Shown here piece by piece: positions 48,289 through 58,230 of a stretch of DNA of 64,000 nt. Positions within the stretch are counted from its first letter, which is position 1, and each line of letters starts with the position of its first letter. A program made the position numbers and the translations under genes. This DNA comes from Eumeta japonica (lineage: Eukaryota > Arthropoda > Insecta > Lepidoptera > Psychidae): contig BGZK01000286.1 in assembly GCA_005406025.1 (NCBI GenBank), positions 453,863 to 517,862 of the forward strand. The letters are read 5' to 3'. Under the pieces are notes generated by a model that saw only the letters and a list, made by a program, of their open reading frames with translations, searched no databases and was not told where the DNA came from.

Positions 48289-48620
48289 TCTAGAAAACTA
48301 CAAAATGTGTGCAACTGTTACAATCGATCTCGAATATTCTAGAAGGTTCTAAGAGTTTCTGGAATGATCTAGAAAGTTCCAAAATTTGTGCACCTGTTAA
48401 ATTTAATGTGGATAGTTCTATAAAGTTCTAAAAAAAATTATGAAATGGATTGTTATTCTAACTCATAAGAATTTCTAAAATTTTCTAGAATCTTCGGTAA
48501 TATTCCAGAATATTTTAGAACGATCTGCTATCATCAAAAAATTTTACACAAAGATCCAGGGTGGTCTGTCTCTATCGGAAATAATCTTGAAAGTTCTAAA
48601 ATGTTCTTTAATATTCAAAA
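48289..48620. promoter_or_regulatory. Cluster of heat-shock-element-like sites
   Basis: Heat shock factor binds arrays of inverted nGAAn units spaced 5 bp. At 48331-48350 four perfect alternating units occur (GAA 48332, TTC 48337, GAA 48342, TTC 48347). Near 48484-48512 there is TTC-GAA-TTC-gap-TTC-GAA. At 48589-48616 GAA, TTC, TTC and TTC keep the same 5/10-bp phase. Part of the array is a 78-bp tandem duplication (gatctagaaa...tgtgcaactgtta and gatctagaaa...tgtgcacctgtta). Confidence 0.6.
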
Positions 48621-48684
48621 ACGATAGAGAATATTGAAATACAATTTAAAAATTCTTAAAAGATTTAAGATAAGCTGTCATGGT

Positions 48685-49130
48685 AGGGAATAAATCTTAA
48701 ATGTTCTGGTGTTCAAAATTTCGATGCATGATGGTATATAAACCGAAATTCAGAAAGTTTTCGCCAGTTTGATCGTGTTTGCAATTGAGAGAATATCAAT
48801 CCAAATTGATAGTGAACAGTACTTAAAGAAATTCAAATGAATTTCACAAGTGAGAAGAAAAACGAACTATATGAATATTCTAGAGTGTTCTGGTACTAGA
48901 AATTTCGATTTATTATGGTATATAAATCGAAACTCAGTGACTTTTCGCCAGTTTGGTCGTGTCGAGAGATCAACTGAAATTAAGCTTGAACAGTAATTAA
49001 ACACATGAAGTGCTTTTGACAAGTGAAAAGAGCAAACTATCTGAATATTCCAGAGTGTTCTGGTACTAGAAATTTCGGTATATTATGTATGATATATGAA
49101 CCGAAATTCAGTGACTTCGTCAGTGTCATC
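48685..49130 (+). promoter_or_regulatory. Three tandem heat-shock-type core promoters
   Basis: The cassette is repeated with spacings of 184 and 174 bp: HSE, 'ggtactagaaatttcg', TATA box, then initiator. TATA boxes are at 48735 (TATATAAA), 48919 (TATATAAA) and 49093 (TATATGAA). Initiator adenines lie at 48766 (CCAGTTT), 48950 (CCAGTTT) and 49122 (TCAGTG), that is 31, 31 and 29 bp downstream, as in arthropod TATA promoters. HSEs in copies 2 and 3 have GAA-TTC-GAG-TTC in exact 5-bp phase (48873-48890 and 49043-49060); copy 1 is degenerate. The last promoter would give a 67-nt leader to the ATG at 49189. Confidence 0.6.
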
Positions 49131-49188
49131 ATAATAACAATCAAGAGTCTAATTTTTTGTAACTTTATTACATTACAAATACAGAATG

Positions 49189-52100
49189 CCAAGGCGTAAA
49201 AAAGTATTCACAAAACCTTAAGTGCATTCGAAAAGAAGAAAAGTAGCTCGTCGAAATGAAACAGAAGAACAACGAGGAAAGAAACATATTAACGAAGAAG
49301 TGCTATCCCGAATGAAAACTTTTAGAAATCATCAATCTGCTGATCAACGTGAAGTGGAAAATAGAAAAAGTAAAGAAAGAATGGCTACTTAAGTTACGGA
49401 AGAAACAAAGTTATAGATAATTATAAAATCGTCATTCAAGCAGATAAAAGACCAGCCAGTTAATCCTAACGAAGGTTCAATGTACCTCAAACGAACGAAG
49501 TTGCCGTAGTAATTGTTAATAACGAATGTAGTCGTCGTGATATTATTATTCAACGCCGAAGCAATAAATTGCAACGTATCACTTCAATATTCAACACATC
49601 GAACCAGCTACAGGTGTCGAAACTAACAAAAAAGCTATCAGCTATGCAATTTTATGTTTATCGAATTATGACTACAAATAGTTATTATGACCATATTTTA
49701 AATTGTCGGCAGTTATTTCAGCAGTTTATTGGAGATATGTATACTAAAATTGAGACAAAAAGATTAAAATTTATTCGCCATATTCAACTAAAGTTGCGTT
49801 CGGATGAATACATCCATTTACGAGATGCTATGATAAAAGATGGAAACGTCGATAACATGTGAAAATTGGTCATCTTGCCATCTACATTTACTGGGAGTCC
49901 GCGACACACGCATGAATATGCCCAACATGCGAGAACTTATGTCAGAAAACACGGCCGTCCAGATTTATTTATAACATTTACATGTAATTGATGGGTGGAA
50001 ATCAAACAAGCATTAGCGAACAAGCATATGAACAAACAACCAGCGATTGACATGATATTCTTGCCCGAGTTTTTCGTCAATAACGAAATCAAATTTGTTG
50101 ACGCCATCGTGAAAAATAAAATATTTCGTACTGTTATTTGTTGGATGTTTTCCATTGCATGGCAAAAACGAGGACTTCCACATGCTCACAACTTAATTTG
50201 GTTTCATAATAAAATTCAACCGAATCAAATAGATGATATCATCAAGGTTGAGTTTCCAAACCCGGAGGAAAACTCGGATCTTTATAGTACAATCGTAAAA
50301 AACATTGTTCATGGCCCGTGTGGTGAACTAAATAGAAGTTCTCCGTACATGAAAGATGAAAAGTGTACGAAACGTTATGCGAATCCATTTTGAACGAAAA
50401 AATCACAGGCAAAGACGGATATCCGAAATACAGACGTCCATCAACAGAACAAGGCGAATTTACGACTAAAATGAAAATACGAGGCAATGAAGAAATTCAA
50501 GTTAACAATCAATGGGTGGTTCCATATAATCCACTTTTATCTAGAATGATCAACGCCCATATCAATGTTGCATACTACAGTTGTGTAAAGTCGATAAAGT
50601 ATGTATGCAAATATATTAATACAGGCAATGATATGGCTGTTTTTACGATAACCAATGAAAACCAGTATAATAAGATAGTACAGTTTCAAATGGGTCGTTA
50701 CTTTAATACTAACGAAGCGATTTGGCGAATTTTAAGTTTTCCAATACACGATCGAGATCCGCCGGTTCTCCATTTATCTATCTATTTAGAAAATGCACAA
50801 CGTGAATTTTTCACTGCAGAAACGGCACAAAAAGTTGCGACGGAATCACCAACACAAATACCTTTAACAGCCTTTTTTGAACTATGCCAGAAAGATCTAT
50901 TTACTAAGACTTTACTTTACTCAGAAGTACCAAGCTATTAAATATGTGATACAACAAGTAAACAATTCAATCCTCGAAAACGTGGAATGCTAGTAGAAGG
51001 ACATGATGGAGTGTTCAAAATAAACACAATAGGACGAGTCTACACAGTGCATCCAAAAAACGCTCAATATTCCTATCTACGTTTATTACTTCACACTATT
51101 CGTGACCCAAGGTGTTTTTTTTTAAATCTCAAAACTGATAATGGATACGTTTGTGAGACATATCGCGAAGCAAGTCGAAGATTGGGCCTACTAGAAAACG
51201 ATAATCATTGGGAGTTAAGTATGAATGAAGCAGCCCAAACGGCAACAGCAAATAGAATTCGTGAGCTATTCGCAATTATATTAACGACACGTGATCCTTC
51301 TAATTCAAATCGACTATGGCTAAAATATCGGGAATATATGAGCGATGACATCTTGACTGAACTGCAACAACAAAACTCGGACTTAGAAATTAATTTTAAA
51401 GAAGAAATTTTTAATAAAATTTTGATATTGATAGACGATGAATGTTTAGCAATATCTAACCGAACGTAAATACAACTAGGTGTTCGATCGCCTAAACGAA
51501 GCCATTTGGATGCTATGAGCAGTGAATTTTTAAGAGAAACAAATGATAATATCTTGAGGCTTTACGTCCAACATAACAAACCCTAATTAATTGAGAGTCA
51601 AAAACAAGCATATGATATAATAATGGGTTATTATAAAAAACAGGAAGGTGTATAATATTTTTAGGTGCTACACTTGCGGCATCGGAAAAACATTTTCTAT
51701 AAATTTATTTCTAACTGAAATCCGTGCAAATAAAGAAATTGTTCTTGCCCTAGCATCATTTGGGATAGCGGTAACACTTATGAATGTTGGACGAACAGTG
51801 CATTCCGGTTTAAAATTACTATTAAATGTATCTGACTATGAATTCCCGGTATGTGACATCACAAAATCATCAGCACATGGATAAATATTGAAACAGTGCA
51901 AAGCCATTATATGGGACGAAAGCACAATGGCCCATAGAAAATCACTAGAAGCACTCAATAGAACAAACACTTCAATATTTACGCGACAACACAAATGCAA
52001 TGGAAGTTACTATCAGGTTAATGCTGTCAGGCGATTTTCATCAAACGCTACTTGTCATTCCGAAATCAACGCTAGCAGATGAAATTAACGCTTGCTTAAA

Positions 52101-52950
52101 GAAATCGGTCATCTGGAAACACGTAAAAATAATTAAACTATTAAATTAACAACAAATATGAAGGCGCAAATTTCAGAAGATGAAAAGGCACAAGATTTTT
52201 TTGGAAAACATTTACAAAAAGGAGAGGTACCTATCCAATAGACGATCATACTAGCGAAATCACATTAACTAACGAGTTATATAATACTGTTGAAACACCG
52301 GAATAACTTATAAATGAATCATATCCAAGTATTGCTGAAAATTATACCAATTCAGAATGGTTTCGCGAAGGAATTATTCTTGCCACGAAGAACGACATTG
52401 TCAACGGCATCAACAGTATCATCCAGAAAATGATTTTGGGAGAAGAGAAAATCTATATGTCAATAGATATAATAAGAACAAGAAAGCATCAATTTCCGTA
52501 TTGAATTTTTCAATTCATTAAATGTTCCAGGAATGCCATTACACTGTCTTAAATTAAAAGTTAGTTAACCAATTATTTTATTACGAAATCTGAAATCGCC
52601 GAAACTGTGTAATGGTACGAGACTGTGCATCAAACAGCTACGAAATAACATCATCGAAGCCAGTATAATTACTGGTAAAGAAAAAGGACAGATAGTACTT
52701 ATGCCACGGATACCTTTAATATCAAATGGATTGCCCTTTACTTTTAAATACTTACAATTCCCGGTTGAGTTGGCTTACAGCATGACTTTCAACAAAACAC
52801 AGGGCCAAATATTCTAATAATGTGATGTTAACTCAAAGAAACCATGCTTTGCACACGGCCAATTATACGTCGCACGCTCACGAGTAGGATCACCTCGAAA
52901 TGTGTTCATTTACAGTCCAGACAATAAAACTATAAAGGTGCTTTATAAGT
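49189..52950 (+). pseudogene. Helitron Rep/helicase gene, decayed
   Basis: It begins MPRRKKVFTKP, the usual N-terminus of insect Helitron proteins, and is followed by many stops and frame changes. The Rep part is recognisable: RPDLFITFTCN near 49.97 kb, the HUH motif in GLPHAHNLIWF near 50.19 kb (both His present), and the two catalytic tyrosines in YVCKYINTGND near 50.61 kb. The next well-preserved block is 50987-51469. The PIF1-type helicase follows, with Walker A reduced to CGIGKTF (51.67 kb), Walker B IIWDEST (51.91 kb), and C-terminal ELAYSMTFNKTQGQ (52.78 kb) and YVARSRVGSPRNVFIYS (52.88 kb). The family replicates by rolling-circle transposition. At least ten breaks make this copy inactive, although the catalytic motifs survive. 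Confidence 0.9.
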
Positions 52951-53274
52951 AAGTATTGTAAAAAGAAATTTAAAACAAAATGAAACTTGAATAAAAAGTG
53001 TAAAAATATAATATAATATGTAATATATAAAATATAATAAGTAATTATTTGTGTAAATAAAACATAAATTTTTCATTTATTACGGTGTTTCTTATTTTAA
53101 CTTATAATTATTTCAATTCGTTAATTAGTTATTTAATTTGATGTATTCTATATACACCGTATGTTTAATGGTCAAATAAGTCTCTCAATAACTAAGAGAG
53201 AAATCTATAATATTTACGTTATAAATGGTTCTTTAAATATTTTTTATAACATTAAACATGAGATGTATTTTAAC

Positions 53275-53301
53275 CTGAGCAACGACGGGTTTCGTTGCTA
53301 G
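53275..53301 (+). mobile_element. Helitron 3' terminus
   Basis: An 8-bp-stem hairpin (AGCAACGA / TCGTTGCT) runs directly into CTAG at 53298-53301, followed by T. Hairpin plus CTRR before a host T is the defining Helitron 3' end. Confidence 0.85.
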
Positions 53302-53439
53302 TAATATTAGAAAGTCACGTCTGTTTCCCAGAAGAATAGGCAGAGACTGTAGATTTCCACCAGGTACGATATTTGCATATCTCTTTTGGTTCACTGATAT
53401 CCATGAAACTTTTCTTGCAAGGTCGTCCATTTCAAGTGC

Positions 53440-54210
53440 TTAAAATTTGACCCTTTTTGGGATCTGGGCCAAAATGGCAAAAACGGAACCCTTATAGTCT
53501 CATCATATCCGTCCGTCCGTCCATCGCTATGTCACAGGCATTTTATTATAAAACTACAAGACGTATATTGATGACGTTTATAGTGTAGGTGTCTTGTATA
53601 AGCCACTACTTAGTTTTGTGATTAAATAAATATATCTAGGGGTGGCACTCCATACATGTAACAGAAGCTGAAAAAATTTTTTTCAGCAAACATCAATGTG
53701 TACAATTATTTCAACAATTCTTTTAAAAACATTTTAATGTTTCTAACAATTTTTTTTGACTATGTGAATAATTTCCGAAATAATCGTTTCAAAAATTGCA
53801 GAAATTGTGTCCCCCACTATTTTCTAAAGCGTATGTCCAAAAAACATTAAAAAAATAAACAAGGTAACGCTTAATAAATACTTTCAACGAAATTTATTTT
53901 GAACATGGTCGAATATACTATTTTTGAGTTATCATCGAACAACTGCGATTCTCAACAAAAGGATGGAAGTTCCATGAAGATACGCTCTTTTGTTGATGCA
54001 CTTTAATTCACAATAGTTTAATAATAATAGTCTACCTAATTACTTGTTTTTCTAGTTATAGGCGACTAAAGTGCTTATAACTATTCAGTGCGAGAAACAT
54101 GGAAAAAGTGTACAATGTACTTTTTTCATCTGTAGTGCATTTCTTTGTAATAATGGCTTCGGAACCCTATAATGAACATGTTCCAACATGCCCTTGGCCG
54201 GTTTTTTAAT
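53440..54210 (-). mobile_element. Moth 'ccggc' interspersed repeat, reversed, with internal expansion
   Basis: The left end has ggcaaaaacggaacccttat followed by 'gtccgtccgtccatcg'. The right end has 'ggcttcggaaccctata' and 'cttggccggttttttaat', the inverted start of the same family as at 38.83 kb. The middle is AT-rich without coding potential. Confidence 0.55.
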
Positions 54211-54559
54211 ATTCAACCAATATCGTCTGTATGGCATTTTCTAGCGCAGTTCTTCCCGACCTTTCCGCCTTACACGTTCGGTCTATAGATTTGCTTTACA
54301 TTGAGTGCAATAAGTCAGCACATCGTGCATCAGACGAGATGGTTGGGATCATATCCGTTTATAATTTTAATACTCCTGACACCCTGGTGGATGTAAGGAT
54401 GTAAGGGACGTCTTTATGTCCCTGATGATGTTCATAGTTGGCTTGAAACGAACAAATAAATAACAATATAACTATTTTAAAAACTAAGGTAAATGAACAT
54501 AGTACACTTGCTTGCTTATTTGTTCGATAAATGTTAATCCTCTCGAATTAATATTCAAT

Positions 54560-54660
54560 TCATTGGATGGGGATTCGCAGTGGTAGAACAGATTCGGGGG
54601 TCGGCAGTGGGTTGCATGCTGTATGTTACTGCATATCGCAGGCAAGCGTCTAATGATGAA
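54560..54660 (+). mobile_element. SINE fragment, same family as at 7.2 kb
   Basis: A decayed tRNA-like stretch (ggggattcgcagtggtagaa) is followed by ggcagtgggttgcatgctgt, matching the body of the 7.2-kb SINE. Confidence 0.45.
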
Positions 54661-54819
54661 TTTACGATAAGTAACACCACATACAATAGAATATTCCAAA
54701 TATTATTTTTCTACTAATATTTTTCTTCGGCTATATATTCGTGCCACTACAGCTACTATAAATTCTTTCACTATTATAAAGCTACATTAACCCCGATTAA
54801 TATAACCCGAATATTATTT

Positions 54820-56520
54820 TGTTATCAACATTTGCTACCTCTTCGTCGAAATTGCTGTGGTGAAATCGACATCGCACAGGAGGACGAGGGTGAGGGCAGA
54901 ACTGAAAATCGAAACCAGGATCGATATCGTGAACGAAGAAAAAGTCGAAGGCGAATGTAAGACGACAATTACAGTTAATAACTTAAACGACGTCGTTATA
55001 AGAACTAGTACCGAGATCAACATTGAAAGCGGAACCGGAATCGGAGTGGAACCTTAAACCACTTAAATCAAGACCGTGGTCGGAATTCAAAGCGGGACCG
55101 GGATCGGAGTGTAATCTTAAACCATTTAAATCAAGGCCGTGGTCGGAATTCAAAGCGGGACCGGGGTTGGAGTGTAATCTTAAACCACTTAAATCAAGAC
55201 CGTGGTCGGAATTCAAAGCGGGACCGGGATCGGAGTGTAATCTTAAACCACTTAAATCAAGACCGTGGTCGGAATTCAAAGCAGGACCGGGGTTGGAGTG
55301 TAATCTTAAACCACTTAAATCAAGACCGTGGTCGGAATTCAAAGCGGGACCGGGATCGGAGTGTAATCTTAAACCATTTAAATCAAGACCGTGGTCGGAA
55401 TTCAAAGCGGGACCGGGGTTGGAGTGTAATCTTAAACCACTTAAATCAAGACCGTGGTCGGAATTCAAAGCGGGACCGGGATCGGAGTGTAATCTTAAAC
55501 CACTTAAATCAAGACCGTGGTCGGAATTCAAAGCGGGACCGGGATCGGAGTGTAATCTTAAACTACTTAAATCAAGACCGTGGTCGGAATTCAAAGCGGG
55601 ACCGGGATCGGATTGTAATCTTAAACCACTTAAATCAAGACCGTGGTCGGAATTCAAAGCTGGACCGGGATCGGAGTGTAATCGTAAACCATTTAAATCA
55701 AGACCGTGGTCGGAATTCAAAGCGGGATCGGGATCGGAGTGTAATCTTAAACCACTTAAATCAAGACCGTGGTCGGAATTCAAAGCGGGACCGGGATCAG
55801 TGTAATCTTAAACCACTTAAATCAAGACCGTGGTCGGAATTCAAAGCGGGACCGGATCGGAGTGTAATCTTAAACTACTTAAATCAAGACCGTGGTCGGA
55901 ATTCAAAGCGGGACCGGATCGATTGTAATCTTAAACCACTTAAATCAAGACCGTGGTCGGAATTCAAAGCGGGACCGGGATCGGAGTGTAATCGTAAACC
56001 ATTTAAATCAAGACCGTGGTCGGAATTCAAAGCGGGATCGGGATCGGAGTGTAATCTTAAACCACTTAAATCAAGACAGTGGTCGGAATTCAAAGCGGGA
56101 CCGGGATCGGAGTGTAATCTTAAACCACTTAAATCAAGACCGTGGTCAGAATTCAAAGCGGGACCGGAGTCGGAGTGGAATCTTAAACCACTTAAATCAA
56201 GACAGTGGTCGAAATTCAAAGCAGGACCGGGATCGGAGTGTAATCTTAAACCACTTAAATCAAGATAGTGGTCGGAATTCAAAGCGGCACCGGGATCGGA
56301 GTGTAATCTTAAACCACTTAAATCAAGACCGTGGTCGGAATTCATAGCGGGACTGGGATCGGAGTGTAATCTTAAACCGCTTAAATCAAAACAGTGGTCG
56401 GAATTCAAAGCGGGACCGGGATCGGGGTGTAATCTTGAACCACTTAAATCAAGACCGTGGTCGGAATTCAAAGCGGGACCGGCATGGAAATCAAGAAACT
56501 AAGAAATTGACAACGAAAGG
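54820..56520. repeat. 63-bp minisatellite (about 23 units) inside an interspersed repeat
   Basis: The unit contains accgggatcggagtg, taatcttaaaccactt, aaatcaagaccgtgg and tcggaattcaaagcggg, repeated every 63 bp from about 55030 to 56485. Because 63 is divisible by three, long frames stay open on both strands (about 260 codons each way), but these are repeat translations. Variant units (aactactt; gattgtaatc; atcgtaaaccattt; agcgggatcgggatcgg) occur in the same order twice, 310-312 bp apart (from 55561 and from 55873), showing a later five-unit duplication. Flanks match the single-unit relative at 57.05-57.25 kb. Confidence 0.95.
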
Positions 56521-57029
56521 AGGACGGGAGCAGGATCGAGAAAGGAATACCGATTGAGATCTTGATTGAGAATACCAAACATAAGTCGATCAATAATTTC
56601 ACATATTTTGTAAAATCCCTTTTTTTTGCGAATTTTTGTTAACAATATCTCTAGAACAAAGAAATTGATATAGTTTACGATGATCGATTTCATTTTTTCT
56701 TTCTTTAGACTTTATACAAGAAAATCTTGTTGATTTTGGAATTTATCGTAGATCAGTTTATAAAATATGGTAAAAAATGATTTATTTCTTGGCTTACTTA
56801 AGACATATTTTAGTAAAAAACACACTTTTTGTAAATTTTAAAAACTTAATTTGAACTGACTTCCTATATAGTAATTTAATAATAATAATATAAACTCACG
56901 TCCATTTCCCAGAAGGGTATGCAAAGACTATAGACTTCTTAAATTTCTACATCTATGAAACTTTTCAAGCAAGCTCATCGGTTTGGGATGATTAAAATTG
57001 GTCCCTTTTTATGCCTGCATAGGATTCTC

Positions 57030-57270
57030 TAGAGCAACCTTTGCCGACGTTTGCTATTTGCTACCCCTTCGTCGAAATCAGAACCCGATACCTGTAGCAT
57101 AATCGAAATTACACACAGGACGAGAACGAAACCTCGGTCGAGTGTGGAACGAAAATTAGAACTAACAATGTGAACGACATCGGAATTAAGAGTCATACCG
57201 CGATCAACATTAAAAGCGGGACCGGGATAGAAATCAAGAGAACAAGAAATTGGCAACGAGATCAGAATCG
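57030..57270 (+). repeat. Single-unit relative of the minisatellite-bearing repeat
   Basis: Shares 'tttgctac-ccttcgtcgaaat', 'cgaaat(c/t)acac(a)caggacgag', 'gatcaacatt(a/g)aaagcggaccggga' with the left flank of the 63-bp array, in the same order, but holds only one copy of the amplified core ('aaaagcgggaccgggata'). Confidence 0.7.
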
Positions 57271-57889
57271 AGAACAAGCTCCGTCGCTCTGGTACCCTCT
57301 TGAATAAACACTTAATTTTCTTTTTGTTCATTTTAACCTACAAACTATATTATTTAATGTAGTTTACTTAATTTTTTTGCAGTTTCAATAAATGGGCTGA
57401 ACAACCGATAAATATAATCTATAGCAGAAAATATTAAATATAATGGAATAGCTAGTAGTGATATTAATGTTAAATTGCTTGTAGTTTAATCTAGTAACAA
57501 GAAAAATATAATCTCTATTCAGGTGCTGGAAATAAGGGACATAAAATATAACTGAGTTATATAAAAGTGCGTTATTAGCTAGAAAACTAGTAACGATGCT
57601 TATTAATGTAGTATACTTCATTTTCTTTGCAGTATTAATATTTAAACAGAAAAAAATATATGTACAGTTTGTAACAGAAAATATTGGGGCGAGGAAAAGG
57701 TTTTTTCATATTTTATAAGTGAAAAGTTGCAGTAAATTCTTTGTAGTTGTACTGTTTGCTTGTAGTTGGCTACATTTGATACCATTAAATAGATGACATT
57801 TTGAAAATAGGAAGTAAAAAACGGTGTCTCGTCATTTTTATTACATTTTTTTTTCGCCAAAATAAGTGAATCTAAGCTTGTTCGGCTGT

Positions 57890-58230
57890 TCATAATGGGA
57901 TCCTGATCCCTTCGCTTATGAATGATTGTGAAAGCTGGGTATGGCAGAAGAAAAATTTAAGTAGGATTAATGCAGTGGAGATGCGATTTCTGCATAGTGT
58001 GTATGGAGTGTGTCGGAAAGATGTAGAAACACTGATGTCAAAGAGCTGTCGTCTGATTTGAAGTAGTGCAGATAGTGTAGAAGATGTAGTGACTAGAGTA
58101 GAAAAAGGTATATTGAGGTAGTTTAGCCATCTGGAAAGGATGAATAAAAGTAGGCTAACAAAACAAATCTATAGAGAGAATGTGTGTGATGTAAAGGTCA
58201 GCAAACCTAAGGCAAAATTTTAATCACCTG
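57890..58230 (+). pseudogene. C-terminal fragment of a non-LTR retrotransposon RT
   Basis: From about 57915: CESWVWQKKN, INAVEMRFLHSVYGVCRKD, then after a frame break DVVTRVEKGILR, FSHLERMNKSRLTKQIYREN. This is the domain following the RT core in several insect LINE families. No RT catalytic core is present, and stops occur. It is 5'-truncated, as is usual for such retroposons. Confidence 0.75.

Larger units (their letters stand above)
48289..53301 (+). mobile_element. Helitron with upstream promoter array
   Basis: The unit comprises the heat-shock-like array and triple promoter, the decayed Rep/helicase gene (49189-52950) and a Helitron 3' terminus at 53275-53301. The 5' TC end could not be identified, so the left limit given is only the start of the HSE cluster. 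The gene is broken in many places, so the copy is non-autonomous today. Confidence 0.7.

Noticed and set aside
54983..55805. Long open frames on both strands with 21-residue repeats
   Set aside because: They translate a 63-bp minisatellite. The period is a multiple of three, so frames stay open on both strands, and single-base losses at 55.80 and 55.85 kb break them without any other coding sign.
55030..56485. CRISPR-like array
   Set aside because: Units are directly adjacent with no unique spacers, and the window is eukaryotic.
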